DNA of 64,000 bases from JALOKP01 sp963800865 (GCA_963800865.1 CAWDCL010000004.1:1488001-1552000); one strand, 5' to 3'. Positions 7,070 through 16,356 are shown, numbered from the stretch's first letter. Notes: generated by a model not told the origin, from the sequence alone. A program made the numbers and translations.

Positions 7070-9637
7070 GTGACCAACGGAACGACGGGACTTCGGGCGC
7101 AGATGGCGCTGGCGCTGCTGCTCATGGCCGCGCTCGCCGCGACGGGGTGCGCCAGCAGCAGCGCCTTCCACAGGGGCGAGACCTTCGCCGAAAAGGAGAT
7201 GTGGGACGAGGCGGTGCTCGCCTTCGCCAAGGCCAACGCGGAGGACCCGACGAGCTCGCGGAACCAGCTCGGGCTGATCCGGGCCAAGCTGCGCGCCTCG
7301 ACGGCGCACTTCGACCGCGGGCGGAAGTACCTGCAGGCGGGGCAGCTCGACCTGGCGGTCAAGGAGCTGCAGGAGACCGTCATTCTCGACCCGACCAACG
7401 AGTACGCGCAGGTCGAGCTGAAGAAGGCGCTCGACCGCCAGGAGTACAAGCGCACCCAGCCGTCCGAGTTCGACGGCGCGCAGATGGAAGCGGAGCGGCG
7501 GGCGCAGGAGCTCGGGCCGCCCAAGCTCGACCCGGCGTCGAACGTCCCGCTCTCGCTGAAGTTCCCCGACCAGACGATCGGCGAGGTCTACGAGATCCTG
7601 TCCAAGACCTCCGGCATCAACTTCATCTTCGACGACAAGCTCGATCTCAAGAAGAAGATCAGCGTCGAGCTGGTGAACGTCCCCTTCGAGAAGGCGATGG
7701 ACCAGCTCATGATGATGAACAAGCACTTCTACAAGGTCCTCGACGGGCATTCGGTCCTGATCTCCGAGGACAGCCGCCAGAAGCGCCAGGAGTACGAGGA
7801 TCACGTCATTCGCACCTTCTACCTCTCCAACGCGGAGACCAAGGAGGTGCAGGGGATCCTGCGCTCGCTGCTGGAGATGCGGCGGGTCGCGGAGAGTCCG
7901 CAGCTCAACGCGATCACGATCAAGGACACGCCCGAGAAGATCAAGGTGGCCGAGCGGATCATCCGGGCCAACGACAAGTCGCGTGGCGAAGTGGTCGTCG
8001 ACTTCGAGCTGCTCGAGGTCAACCGCGACCGGACCCGGGACCTGGGGATCGACCTCTCGGCGAAGACGATGGCCCTGGTCTTCGGGGACGGAAAGACGCT
8101 CGTCCCGCTCAACAACCTCGGGATCCTGAACAACTCGGCGCTCTGGAGCCTGGGCCCGATCCCGTCGGTCCTCTTCAGCTTCCTCAAGTCGGACAGCGAC
8201 ACCAAGCTGATCGCCAGGCCGTCGGTCCGCATCCTGGAGGGCGAGGAAGGGAAGCTGACGATCGGCGACCGCGTCCCGATCCCGGCGACGACCTTCAATT
8301 CGTCCCAGACGATCGGCGGCAACATCGTGCCGATCACCTCGTACACCTACCAGAACGTCGGCATCATCATCGGCGTCAAGCCGCGGGTGCATCACAACAA
8401 GGAAGTCACGCTCGAGATCAAGCTGGAGTTCTCGGCGGTCAAGGGCTCCGTGTCGACGGCGGGAGGGGGCGAGCAGCCGATCATCGGCACCCGGACGGTC
8501 GAGACCAACCTGCGACTGGGCGATGGCCAGACCAACCTGCTGGCCGGGCTGATGCAGGACGTCGAGCGATCCTCCCTGTCCGGTGTCGCCGGGATCTCGG
8601 AGATCCCGGTCCTCAACCGGATCTTCGGCAAGAACAAGGATGACGTCAGCACCACCGACCTGGTGATCTCGATCACCCCGCACATCGTGCGCGTCCCGAA
8701 CATCGAGGCGGTCGACCTGGTGCCGCTGTGGGTCGGGACGGAGGAACAGATCCAGCTGCGCGGGATTGCGCGCAACGCGCTGGGCGAGAGCCCGTTCGCG
8801 GACGGCTACAACCCGTGGGACCAGATCGAGAAGGAACTCGGGGTCAACAAGGAAGTGGCGCCGGCGAAGGCACCCGGCGCGGAGCCGGGCAAGACGTCGC
8901 GGATCAGCTCCAGTCCCACCGCGGCCGCTGGCGGCGGCAAGGCCGCCGGAGCGGCGGCGCGCGGAGCGGGCTCGCGCGCGGCGGGAGGCCCCGCGCCCTC
9001 TCCCGCGCCGGGGGCTCCCGAACCCCCGCGCCGGCCGCGCGGCGCCGTCCCGGCGGCACCGACGCCCCCGGTTCCCCCGAACGCCGAGCCGGCGCCGGTG
9101 GATGCGCCGGGAGACGAGGCGCCGGGAGACGACGCGCCGGCCGCCGAGCCGGACGACGGATCCAACGCCGAGGAGCCCGGGGCCGAGCCGGAGAACGAGC
9201 CGCCGAAGCGGACGGCCGTCGCGCAGCTCCGGCTGGCCCTGGCGCGCACGCAGGTGGCGCCGGGGGATGCCGTCCCGGTCGACGTCGTGATCGCCGGGGC
9301 GGAGAACGTCGGCATGGTCAACTTCCAGCTCCGCTACGACAAGAAGGTCCTGCGCTTCGTGCCGCCGGCGATGCCCGGCGAGTTCATGCAGCAGGGAGGT
9401 ACGGCCTTCGACCTGCAGGCCGTGGAGGCCGCAGAAGGCGGGACGATCGTCGTCTCCGCCTCGCGCGGAGGGAGCGTCGGCGCCACCGGGACCGGGTCGC
9501 TCGTCCGACTGAGCTTCATCGCACTCGACCAGGGCAACGCCGGCTTCGGCTTCGCCGCCGCGCAGGTGCGCGGGCCCGATGCCCAGCCGATGCCGGCGTC
9601 GTTCCGGATCGCCAACCTGGACGTCAAGAAGCCGTGA
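7070..9637 (+). CDS. gspD: Secretin (GspD/PilQ family) lipoprotein with TPR, STN and C-terminal cohesin domain
   Basis: 855 residues from a GTG preceded by GGAGGCAGGACG. A lipobox ends at Cys27, followed by TPR-like helices (about 35-140), an STN/N0-type domain (about 165-235), a secretin_N domain (about 245-320) and the secretin barrel domain (about 325-545, with the conserved VPILNRIFG-like end and TDLVISITPHIV). A low-complexity Ala/Pro/Glu linker (about 590-710) leads to a cohesin-type beta sandwich (about 716-855; segments PGDAVPVDVVI, GMVNFQLRYDKKVLRFV). The protein forms the outer-membrane channel of this machine. In pil order it occupies the pilQ place. Its stop overlaps the GTG of the first pseudopilin. 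Confidence 0.92.
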   Translation: MTNGTTGLRAQMALALLLMAALAATGCASSSAFHRGETFAEKEMWDEAVLAFAKANAEDPTSSRNQLGLIRAKLRASTAHFDRGRKYLQAGQLDLAVKELQETVILDPTNEYAQVELKKALDRQEYKRTQPSEFDGAQMEAERRAQELGPPKLDPASNVPLSLKFPDQTIGEVYEILSKTSGINFIFDDKLDLKKKISVELVNVPFEKAMDQLMMMNKHFYKVLDGHSVLISEDSRQKRQEYEDHVIRTFYLSNAETKEVQGILRSLLEMRRVAESPQLNAITIKDTPEKIKVAERIIRANDKSRGEVVVDFELLEVNRDRTRDLGIDLSAKTMALVFGDGKTLVPLNNLGILNNSALWSLGPIPSVLFSFLKSDSDTKLIARPSVRILEGEEGKLTIGDRVPIPATTFNSSQTIGGNIVPITSYTYQNVGIIIGVKPRVHHNKEVTLEIKLEFSAVKGSVSTAGGGEQPIIGTRTVETNLRLGDGQTNLLAGLMQDVERSSLSGVAGISEIPVLNRIFGKNKDDVSTTDLVISITPHIVRVPNIEAVDLVPLWVGTEEQIQLRGIARNALGESPFADGYNPWDQIEKELGVNKEVAPAKAPGAEPGKTSRISSSPTAAAGGGKAAGAAARGAGSRAAGGPAPSPAPGAPEPPRRPRGAVPAAPTPPVPPNAEPAPVDAPGDEAPGDDAPAAEPDDGSNAEEPGAEPENEPPKRTAVAQLRLALARTQVAPGDAVPVDVVIAGAENVGMVNFQLRYDKKVLRFVPPAMPGEFMQQGGTAFDLQAVEAAEGGTIVVSASRGGSVGATGTGSLVRLSFIALDQGNAGFGFAAAQVRGPDAQPMPASFRIANLDVKKP

Positions 9638-10110
9638 CCCTGCTCCGCACAGCTGCGCAGGAGCGGGGCGTGACGCTCATCGAGCTCTTCGTCGTGGTCT
9701 GCCTGCTCACCGCGATGGCGGGGCTCGCCCTGCCCGTGGCGCACCGGCTCGAACGCCGCGCGAAGGAGATCGAACTCAAGCGCGACCTGCGCGAGATGCG
9801 GCGGGCGATCGACGCCTACCACTACGTCGTCCAGACCGTGCCGTCGGCCAAGAAGGACGCCACGGCGGAGGATTGGCCCGAGGACCTCGACGTCCTCGTC
9901 GAGGGGATGGACCTGGGCCTGGCCAAGGAACTGAAGGTGAAGTTCCTGCGCCGGATCCCGCGCGACCCGCTGACCGGCGAAGCGGAGTGGGGCAAACGCT
10001 CGTCCAAGCAGGATACGGACGACGAGATGTGGGACAGTCAGAACGTGTACGACGTCTTCTCGCTGGCCGAGGGGAAGGCGCTCGACGGAACCGAGTACAA
10101 GTCGTGGTGA
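9634..10110 (+). CDS. Type II secretion/type IV pilus major-like (pseudo)pilin 1
   Basis: 158 residues; GTG overlaps the secretin stop (GTGA). Prepilin signal: Gly12 followed by VTLIELFVVV, so cleavage would fall after Gly12 with Glu at +5, then a hydrophobic helix to about residue 34. The C-terminal part (IPRDPLTGEAEWGKR) is the GspG-type calcium-loop-like segment common in major pseudopilins. It is processed by a prepilin peptidase that is not in the window. A second prepilin gene follows 11 bases downstream. Confidence 0.88.
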   Translation: MTLLRTAAQERGVTLIELFVVVCLLTAMAGLALPVAHRLERRAKEIELKRDLREMRRAIDAYHYVVQTVPSAKKDATAEDWPEDLDVLVEGMDLGLAKELKVKFLRRIPRDPLTGEAEWGKRSSKQDTDDEMWDSQNVYDVFSLAEGKALDGTEYKSW

Positions 10111-10121
10111 CGGGAGGAACG

Positions 10122-10511
10122 ATGCGACGGCAGCGCGGATTCACGCTGATCGAACTGCTGGTCGTCGTGGCGATCATCGGGCTGCTCGTCGGGGTCGCCC
10201 TGCCGACCTACCGCAACGCACAGACCAAGGCCAAGGAGGCCGTGCTGAAGCAGAACCTGTACCTCCTGCGCCAGACGATCGACCAGTACTTCGCCGACAA
10301 GGGCTACTACCCGGCCAGCGTCTCGGCCCTGACCGACGAGGGCTACCTGCGCAAGATGCCGATCGATCCCATGACCGGGGACTCGGACTGGGAGGAAGTC
10401 CCGGCCGATCCGGAGACCAGCCTCGATCCGACCCAGCCGGCCGGGATCTGGGACGTGCGAAGCCGCGCATCCGGGACCACACTGAACGGCGCCAGCTACA
10501 GCGACCTGTGA
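10122..10511 (+). CDS. GspG-like pseudopilin 2
   Basis: 129 residues. The start at 10122 is chosen because GGGAGGA precedes the ATG; it gives a short leader MRRQRG with cleavage after Gly6, Phe at +1 and Glu at +5, followed by the classic LIELLVVVAIIGLLVGVALP helix. The C-terminal half contains MPIDPMTGDSDWE, the GspG signature loop. The pair of near-adjacent GspG-like genes probably makes the pseudopilus shaft or its initiating subunits. The GTG at the end (10508) overlaps the stop and could be an alternative start of the next gene. Confidence 0.9.
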   Translation: MRRQRGFTLIELLVVVAIIGLLVGVALPTYRNAQTKAKEAVLKQNLYLLRQTIDQYFADKGYYPASVSALTDEGYLRKMPIDPMTGDSDWEEVPADPETSLDPTQPAGIWDVRSRASGTTLNGASYSDL

Positions 10512-10546
10512 CCATATTCGCCGCGATCCGCGGCAGGGTGACGACC

Positions 10547-11599
10547 ATGAAGTTCCCATCGACGACGATCCTGCTCCCGGCGCTGCTGCTGCCGCTCCTG
10601 CTGCTCGCGGTCTCGTGCGACGACTCCGAGCCGGTCGCCCAGTCCGACTGGGTGATCGAGGTGACGGCGAGCCCGGCATCGCTCAACCTGGACGCCCCGG
10701 ACAAGCCGGCCGACTCGCTCATCACCGCGGTGGTCTTCGACAAGAACGGGCAGCCGCAGTCCGGTATCGGCGTCCGGTTCTCGTCCAGCAGCGGGACGAT
10801 GGCCAGCAACGGAAACCTGATCAAGACCAACGGGCGCGGCGAGGCGCAGGATGTCCTCACGACGAACGCCGACGCGAAGGTGCGGGTCAAGAGCGGCTCC
10901 GCCGAGGGGACCGTCGACGTCAAGGTGAACTCGACCAACGAAAAGCCGACCGCCGTGATCTCGATCCAGCCGCGCACGCAGGCGCCGATCGGCTCGCAGG
11001 TGACGTTCAGCGGCGCCTCGAGCGAAGACCTCGACGGAGAGATCGTGGAGTACCGCTGGAGCATCGCCTCGACGAACCCCGACGACGGGGTGTCCAATCC
11101 GGACAACGAGACGACCGCCGCAACGACCATCATCCGGACCTACAACAAGCCGCAGGACCTGACGATCGCGCTGACGACGGTCGACAACAAGGGCGCGACC
11201 TCCTCGACTTCGGCCGACTATTCCATCCTGGACAACCTGCCGCCGACGGTCGACGCGGGGCCGCCCCAGATCGGGGTCATCGGCACGGGAGGGTCGTACA
11301 CCTGCTCCATCACGCTCTGCCCGGTGGCGAGCGATCCGGACGGCCAGGTCACGGCGCTGCAGTTCAGCTGGGGCGACTCGGACACCCCGGTGCTCGCCCA
11401 GGGGTGCCAGAATCACACCTACTTCCGGCCCAGCCCGACGCTCGCGGACTACAAGGTCGTCGTCGTGGCCTACGACAACGGCGACCGCGTGACGCCGGCC
11501 TGCCAGGCGCCGCCGCCGCCCGGCGGGTTCGACTCCTGCACTTCGCGCAAGACGGCGACCGACTCGACCGTCGTCACCTGCGGCGCCACGGCACGCTGA
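10547..11599 (+). CDS. Lipoprotein with Ig-like and PKD-type repeats
   Basis: 350 residues from ATG 10547. This start gives a clean lipoprotein signal of 23 hydrophobic residues ending LAVSC (Cys24). A GTG at 10508, overlapping the previous stop, would add 13 residues. After the Cys come a bacterial Ig-like (invasin/Big_1) domain (about 30-125), a PKD-type domain (about 128-235; FSGASSEDLDGEIVEYRW) and a second PKD-like domain with two disulphide-capable pairs (about 240-345). Such modules are common in exported surface proteins. Its place between pseudopilin genes suggests a secreted or tip-associated partner of the machine; that role is inference. Confidence 0.72.
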   Translation: MKFPSTTILLPALLLPLLLLAVSCDDSEPVAQSDWVIEVTASPASLNLDAPDKPADSLITAVVFDKNGQPQSGIGVRFSSSSGTMASNGNLIKTNGRGEAQDVLTTNADAKVRVKSGSAEGTVDVKVNSTNEKPTAVISIQPRTQAPIGSQVTFSGASSEDLDGEIVEYRWSIASTNPDDGVSNPDNETTAATTIIRTYNKPQDLTIALTTVDNKGATSSTSADYSILDNLPPTVDAGPPQIGVIGTGGSYTCSITLCPVASDPDGQVTALQFSWGDSDTPVLAQGCQNHTYFRPSPTLADYKVVVVAYDNGDRVTPACQAPPPPGGFDSCTSRKTATDSTVVTCGATAR

Positions 11600-11612
11600 C
11601 CGGATCGGACCG

Positions 11613-12401
11613 GTGACCTCACGCCGCCGCCGCACGCGTCCCGCCTCCCCGCCCCGCGGGGAGCGCGGGATGTTGTTGCTGGGCCTGATGACGATGCTCG
11701 TCGTCATGTCGATCCTCGCCGGCATGGCGATGCAGGAGTGGTCGGTGGTCGAGCAGCGGGAACGCGAGGCCGACCTGATGTTCATCCAGGAGCAGTTCGC
11801 GGCCGGGATCCTGGCCTATCAGCAGGACCAGGGGGCCGCGCCGGCGGAGCTGGAGCAACTGACGCGGAAGGGCCAGAAGGGGCAGGTCTTCCTGCGCAAG
11901 AAGTGGACCGACCCGATGATCCGCGGCTCGAAGTTCGAAGACTGGTGCGTGCTCAAGGTCGGAGCCGCCGGCCGCGTCGTCTCGACCTGCTCGGCCGAGG
12001 GGGGCGGTGAGGGGGCCGCCAAGAACCAGCCGGGCGAACTCGGGCTGGGCTCGAGCTCGAGCTTCCGCGTCGGCGAGCAGGCCACGACCGCGAACCCGCG
12101 GCGCCAGCCGGGGGGGACCGCCCCGGGCGGCGTGGGGATCGTCGGCGTGCATTCGAAGAGCAAGAAGAAGGCGTTCAACACCGTCAAGCGCGGCGAGGAC
12201 ACCTACGACCGCTGGGAGTACACGATCGAGGACTACCGCAAGGAAGTCGGCGCGCGGATGATCCCCGGTCTCCCCGGAGGCCAGGGCCCGGGAGCGAGCG
12301 GGCAGGGCGGCCAGCAGCCGGGGCAGACGACCCGGCCCGGGAGCGGATCCCCGGGCGGTACGGGGACCAAGGGCGGCTCGGGCGGCGGTACGCGCCGCTA
12401 G
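11613..12401 (+). CDS. Atypical pseudopilin (GspK-like N-terminus)
   Basis: 262 residues from GTG. A long basic leader ends at Gly19, followed by MLLLGLMTMLVVMSILAGMAM and a charged helix (EWSVVEQREREADLMFIQEQ). Position +5 after the presumed cleavage is Gly, not Glu, as in GspK-type tip pseudopilins. Two cysteines lie near residues 109 and 130 (DWC, STC). The last 50 residues are a Gly/Gln/Thr-rich tail. Acidobacterial operons often end with such a protein annotated simply as a type II secretion system protein. It closes the operon; the next gene has its own promoter. Confidence 0.65.
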   Translation: MTSRRRRTRPASPPRGERGMLLLGLMTMLVVMSILAGMAMQEWSVVEQREREADLMFIQEQFAAGILAYQQDQGAAPAELEQLTRKGQKGQVFLRKKWTDPMIRGSKFEDWCVLKVGAAGRVVSTCSAEGGGEGAAKNQPGELGLGSSSSFRVGEQATTANPRRQPGGTAPGGVGIVGVHSKSKKKAFNTVKRGEDTYDRWEYTIEDYRKEVGARMIPGLPGGQGPGASGQGGQQPGQTTRPGSGSPGGTGTKGGSGGGTRR

Positions 12402-12425
12402 TTCGTTCGCGTCGATCGCTTCGGC

Positions 12426-12453
12426 TTGACCGCGTCCGGCAGCGTGCGATACT
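12426..12453 (+). promoter_or_regulatory. Sigma70-type promoter for the M16 peptidase gene
   Basis: TTGACC (12426-12431), 16-base spacer, GATACT (12448-12453) with TG one base upstream of the -10. The ATG of the peptidase gene at 12482 lies about 22 bases past the expected transcription start. This is the first intergenic gap after the secretion operon and the best promoter match in the first 12 kb. Confidence 0.6.
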
Positions 12454-12481
12454 CCCCGCCCTTTCCCGGGGGCCGAACGTC

Positions 12482-13738
12482 ATGCTCGAGCGAGAGATCC
12501 TCCCCGACGGCCTGACCCTCCTCTTCGAGGAGGTGCCGGGCGTGCGCTCGGTGTCGATCGGGGTCTGGCTCCGCATGGGAAGCTGCCACGAGCCCGACCG
12601 GCTCTCGGGGATCTGCCACTTCATCGAGCACCTGGTCTTCAAGGGAACCGCGACCCGCTCGGCACGCGACATCAACCTGCTCACCGACCGGATGGGCGGC
12701 AACGTCGACGCCTTCACCTCCAAGGAAGAGACCTGCTTCTACGCGCGGGTGCTCGACGATCACCTGCCGCTGGCGGTCGACCTCCTGGCTGACATCGTGC
12801 GCGCTCCGCGCTTCGACGCCGAAGAGATGGAGCGCGAGCGGAAGGTGATCCTGGAGGAGATCCGGATGGTCCTGGACTCGCCGGAAGAGCGGATCTACGA
12901 CCTCTTCTGCGAGGCCTTCTGGCCCGGTCACCCGCTCGGACGGCCGATCCAGGGGACCGCCGAAACGGTCGCGGCGATGAGCCGCCGCACGGTCCAGAAC
13001 TGGTTCCGGAAGGCCTACGTGCCGGGCAACATCCTGGTCGCCGCGGCCGGCAACCTGCGGCCCGAGGCGCGCTCGCTGATCCGCTCGGCCTTCGCCGGCC
13101 TGCCCGCCGGGAAGCGGCCGCTGACCGGCCGCAACCCGCGCTGGAAGCCGGGGGTACGGGTCGAGCACCGGCGCGAGATGGAGCAGCTCCACCTGCTCGC
13201 CGGGCTCCCCGCGCTGCCTTCGGGCCACCCCGAGCGGTTCGCGCTGCACCTCCTCAACACGATCCTGGGAGGGAGCATCTCGTCGCGGCTGTTCCGGCGC
13301 ATCCGGGAGGAGCGCGGGCTGGCCTACTCGGTCTCCTCGCAGGTCCACACCCACCGCGACGCCGGACTGCTCACCGTCTACGCCGGGACCTCGACCGAGA
13401 ACGCGCGCGAGGTCCTGCAGCTGGCGCTCGGCGAGCTGCGCGACCTGGCGCAGCGCGCCCCCTCGCGCGAGGAGCTGGACGTCGCGCGCGACCACCTCAA
13501 GGGGAACCTGCTGCTGGCCCTCGAATCGACCTCCAGCCGGATGAGCCGCGCGGCGCGCGAGGAGATCGTGCTCGGCCGCTCGGTCGGCAACGAGGAGATC
13601 GTGGCCGAACTCGACCGGGTGGACCCGGACGCGGTGCGGGCGCTCGCCGAGCGGATCGTGGCCGGGGGCAGGCCCGCCCTGGCGGCGGTCGGCCGGGCGA
13701 CGCGGCTGAAGCTCCGCGAGGAGGACCTGGCCGCGTGA
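12482..13738 (+). CDS. M16-family zinc metallopeptidase
   Basis: 418 residues, the usual length of single-subunit M16B (processing-peptidase-like) enzymes. The inverted zinc motif HFIEH is at residues 46-50, with a downstream Glu in the EEIRM helix supplying the third ligand. The C-terminal half carries the R/Y pair region (SRLFRRIREERGLAYSV) that binds substrate in M16 proteins. It is a soluble, probably cytoplasmic or periplasmic oligopeptidase. Its stop overlaps the GTG of dut (GTGA), an arrangement often seen (pepR/ymxG next to dut) in Gram-positive and deep-branching bacteria. Confidence 0.92.
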   Translation: MLEREILPDGLTLLFEEVPGVRSVSIGVWLRMGSCHEPDRLSGICHFIEHLVFKGTATRSARDINLLTDRMGGNVDAFTSKEETCFYARVLDDHLPLAVDLLADIVRAPRFDAEEMERERKVILEEIRMVLDSPEERIYDLFCEAFWPGHPLGRPIQGTAETVAAMSRRTVQNWFRKAYVPGNILVAAAGNLRPEARSLIRSAFAGLPAGKRPLTGRNPRWKPGVRVEHRREMEQLHLLAGLPALPSGHPERFALHLLNTILGGSISSRLFRRIREERGLAYSVSSQVHTHRDAGLLTVYAGTSTENAREVLQLALGELRDLAQRAPSREELDVARDHLKGNLLLALESTSSRMSRAAREEIVLGRSVGNEEIVAELDRVDPDAVRALAERIVAGGRPALAAVGRATRLKLREEDLAA

Positions 13739-14190
13739 TCCCGCCGGTGCGCGTGCGCGTCAAGCGGCTGCCGCACGGCGCGGGCCTGCCGCTGCCCGCC
13801 TACGCCACCTCGGGCGCCGCCGGGATGGACCTGCGGGCGGCGGTCGAAACGCCGCTGGTGCTGCCGCCCGGGGGGCGCGCCGTCGTTCCGACCGGCCTCG
13901 TGGTGGAGATCCCGCCCGGCTTCGAAGGCCAGGTCCGGGCCCGCAGCGGCGTCGCGCTCTCGGCCGGCGTCGGACTGCCCAATGCCCCCGGTACCATCGA
14001 CAGCGATTACCGCGGAGAATTGGGCGTGCTGCTGATCAACTGGGGCGACGCTCCCTTCACGGTCGCGCGCGGCGACCGGGTCGCGCAGTTCGTCGTGAGC
14101 CCGGTCGTACGCGCGGAGCTCGAGCTCGCGGACGACCTCGGGGAGACGGCGCGCGACGGCGGCGGCTTCGGTCACACCGGGACCGACTGA
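13735..14190 (+). CDS. dut: dUTP diphosphatase (dUTPase)
   Basis: 151 residues, the standard trimeric dUTPase length. Motifs I (SGAAGMDL), II (RARSGVA), III (PNAPGTIDSDYRGE), IV (GDRVAQFVV) and V (RDGGGFGHTGTD) are all present; motif V has His where Ser is common. It hydrolyses dUTP to dUMP and pyrophosphate, keeping uracil out of DNA and feeding thymidylate synthesis. The GTG start overlaps the peptidase stop; the last base of its stop codon is the first base of the next ATG. Confidence 0.96.
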   Translation: MIPPVRVRVKRLPHGAGLPLPAYATSGAAGMDLRAAVETPLVLPPGGRAVVPTGLVVEIPPGFEGQVRARSGVALSAGVGLPNAPGTIDSDYRGELGVLLINWGDAPFTVARGDRVAQFVVSPVVRAELELADDLGETARDGGGFGHTGTD

Positions 14191-14966
14191 TGGTCGAGCT
14201 CGTCGTCCTGGCGTCCGGTTCGCGCGGCAACTGTACGCTGGTGCGCGCCGGCCGGACGGCGGTGCTGATCGACGCCGGGCTGAGCGCGAAGCAGATCGTC
14301 GAGCGGCTCGCGGCGGTCGGGCAGGACCCGCGCGGCCTCGCCGCGATCCTGCTGACGCACGAGCACATCGATCACACCCGCGGCGTCGCCGTCCTGGCCC
14401 GCCGTTTCGCCGTGCCGGTCCTCGCCAACGCCGCGACCTACGAGGCCGCCGAGGTCCAGCTGCGGGACGTGCCGGCGGCGGAGTTCTTCGTCACCGGGAC
14501 GCGCTTCGACGTCGGGACGCTCGCCGTGACCCCCTTCGCCGTGCCGCACGACGCGGCCGAGCCGGTCGGCTTCCTGCTCGAGAGCGAAGGGGCGCGGATC
14601 GGCTACGCGACCGACCTGGGACACGTCACGCGGCTGGTCGCGGCGCGGCTCTCCGGCTGCCAGGCGCTGGTCTTCGAGGCCAACCACGACCTCGAGATGC
14701 TGATGAGCGGGCCCTACCCCTGGGCGACCAAGCAGCGCGTGGCGTCGCGCACCGGGCACCTGTCGAACGAGCACGCCGCCGAGTTCCTGCCCGAGGCGGT
14801 CTCCGAGGAGACCGTGCACCTGGTGCTCGCGCACCTCTCGGAGACCAACAACGATCCCGCCCTGGCCCGCGCGACGGTCGAGACCGCGCTCGCCGCAGCG
14901 GGGCGCTCGCGCACGTCCGTGACCACCGCGCGGCAGGATCGTCCGGCCGCCGCGGTGCGCCTGTGA
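14190..14966 (+). CDS. MBL-fold metallohydrolase, YycJ/WalJ-like
   Basis: 258 residues. The metallo-beta-lactamase signature HEHIDH occupies residues 57-62 (ligands His57, His59, Asp61, His62). A further His in the AVPHDA segment and Asp in TDLGH complete the dinuclear site. The opening LASGSRGNCTLV is characteristic of the YycJ/WalJ group, 5'-3' exonuclease-like proteins linked to mismatch repair and DNA metabolism in Bacillus. It directly follows dut with a 1-base overlap, which fits a nucleotide/DNA-maintenance role. Exact activity is not proven by sequence. Confidence 0.85.
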   Translation: MVELVVLASGSRGNCTLVRAGRTAVLIDAGLSAKQIVERLAAVGQDPRGLAAILLTHEHIDHTRGVAVLARRFAVPVLANAATYEAAEVQLRDVPAAEFFVTGTRFDVGTLAVTPFAVPHDAAEPVGFLLESEGARIGYATDLGHVTRLVAARLSGCQALVFEANHDLEMLMSGPYPWATKQRVASRTGHLSNEHAAEFLPEAVSEETVHLVLAHLSETNNDPALARATVETALAAAGRSRTSVTTARQDRPAAAVRL

Positions 14967-14982
14967 CCCGCCGGAGGCGACG

Positions 14983-16281
14983 ATGATCCCCCGCTACACC
15001 CGCGAGAAGATGGGCCGCCTGTTTACCGACGAGGCGCGGCTGGGCCTCTGGCTGCAGGTCGAGCTGGCCGCGACCGAGGTGCTCGTCGAGCGCGGCGAGG
15101 TGCCCCGCGCGGCGTACGAGAAGATCCGGAAGAAGGCCGCGGTCGACGTGGCCCGGGCGCTCGAGATCGAGAAGACCACGCAGCACGACGTGATCGCCTT
15201 CGTCACCTCGGTGGCGGAGAAGATCGGTCCGGAGGGGCGCTACCTCCACCTCGGGCTGACTTCGTCCGACGTGCTCGACACCGCGCTGGCGCTGCAGATC
15301 GTCGCCGCGATCGACGTGCTCTTCGACGACCTCGACGAGCTGATGGCCGCGGTCAAGGCCCGGGCCGAGGAGCACCGCGACCTGCCGATGGTCGGCCGGA
15401 CGCACGGCGTCCACGCCGAGCCGATCACGCTCGGGTTCAAGCTCGCGTCGTGGTACGCCGAGCTGGCGCGCGACCGGGAGCGGCTGGCGCGGGCCCGCGA
15501 GAACGTGCGCTTCGGCAAGCTGTCGGGCGCGGTCGGCACGTTCGGGCAGCTGCCGCCGGAGGTCGAGAAGGCGGTGATGGCGAAGCTCGGCCTGCGGTGC
15601 GAGCCGGTCGCGACGCAGGTCGTTCCGCGCGACCGCCACGCCGAGGTGCTGCTCGCGCTGGCCCTGCTGGCTGCGGCGCTGGAGCGGATCGCGACCGAGA
15701 TCCGGCACCTGCAGCGGACCGAGGTGCGCGAGGTGGAGGAGCCGTTCGCGAAGGGCCAGAAGGGCTCGTCCGCGATGCCCCACAAGCGCAACCCGATCGC
15801 CTGCGAGAACGTCAGCGGGCTGGCGCGGGTGGTTCGCAGCAACGCCCTGGCCGCGCTCTCGGACGTCGCGCTCTGGCACGAGCGGGACATCTCGCACTCC
15901 TCGGTGGAGCGGGTGATCGTGCCCGACTCGTTCATCCTGCTCGACTACATGATGGGTCGCATGACGCGCGTGGTGTCGGGCCTGCTGGTCTACCCCGAGG
16001 CGATGCGGGAGAACCTCGAGCGTTCGGGCGGGATGGTCTTCAGCCAGACCCTGCTCCTGGCGCTGGTCGACACCGGCCTGACGCGCGAGGAGGCCTACGC
16101 GCTCGTCCAGGAGAACGCGATGAAGGTCTGGGCGAAGGAATTCCCGGACCTCCGCGCCGCCTGCCTGGCGGACCGGCGCGTCGTCGAGCGCCTGGGCGCG
16201 CCGGGGATCCGCGCGGCGTTCGACATGAAGCGCCTGCTCCGGCACGTTCCCGCCGTCGTCCGCCGCGCCCTGAAGGCGTAG
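14983..16281 (+). CDS. purB: Adenylosuccinate lyase
   Basis: 432 residues, the length of the short (Bacillus/Thermotoga-type) PurB. The fumarase-superfamily signature GSSAMPHKRNP lies near residues 260-270, with the TSSDVLDT and RTHGVHAEP substrate segments at about 86-93 and 137-145. It catalyses two steps: SAICAR to AICAR, and adenylosuccinate to AMP. GGAGGCGACG precedes the ATG. It is followed after 88 bases by purF, forming a purB-F-M-N purine cluster. Confidence 0.97.
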   Translation: MIPRYTREKMGRLFTDEARLGLWLQVELAATEVLVERGEVPRAAYEKIRKKAAVDVARALEIEKTTQHDVIAFVTSVAEKIGPEGRYLHLGLTSSDVLDTALALQIVAAIDVLFDDLDELMAAVKARAEEHRDLPMVGRTHGVHAEPITLGFKLASWYAELARDRERLARARENVRFGKLSGAVGTFGQLPPEVEKAVMAKLGLRCEPVATQVVPRDRHAEVLLALALLAAALERIATEIRHLQRTEVREVEEPFAKGQKGSSAMPHKRNPIACENVSGLARVVRSNALAALSDVALWHERDISHSSVERVIVPDSFILLDYMMGRMTRVVSGLLVYPEAMRENLERSGGMVFSQTLLLALVDTGLTREEAYALVQENAMKVWAKEFPDLRAACLADRRVVERLGAPGIRAAFDMKRLLRHVPAVVRRALKA

Positions 16282-16356
16282 GGGCCGGCCGCGGGGAGTG
16301 CCCTCCCGCTGCGCGGTCGGCCGCGGGCCGGCCCGGCCGCGGCGCCCCGCGGGCGG

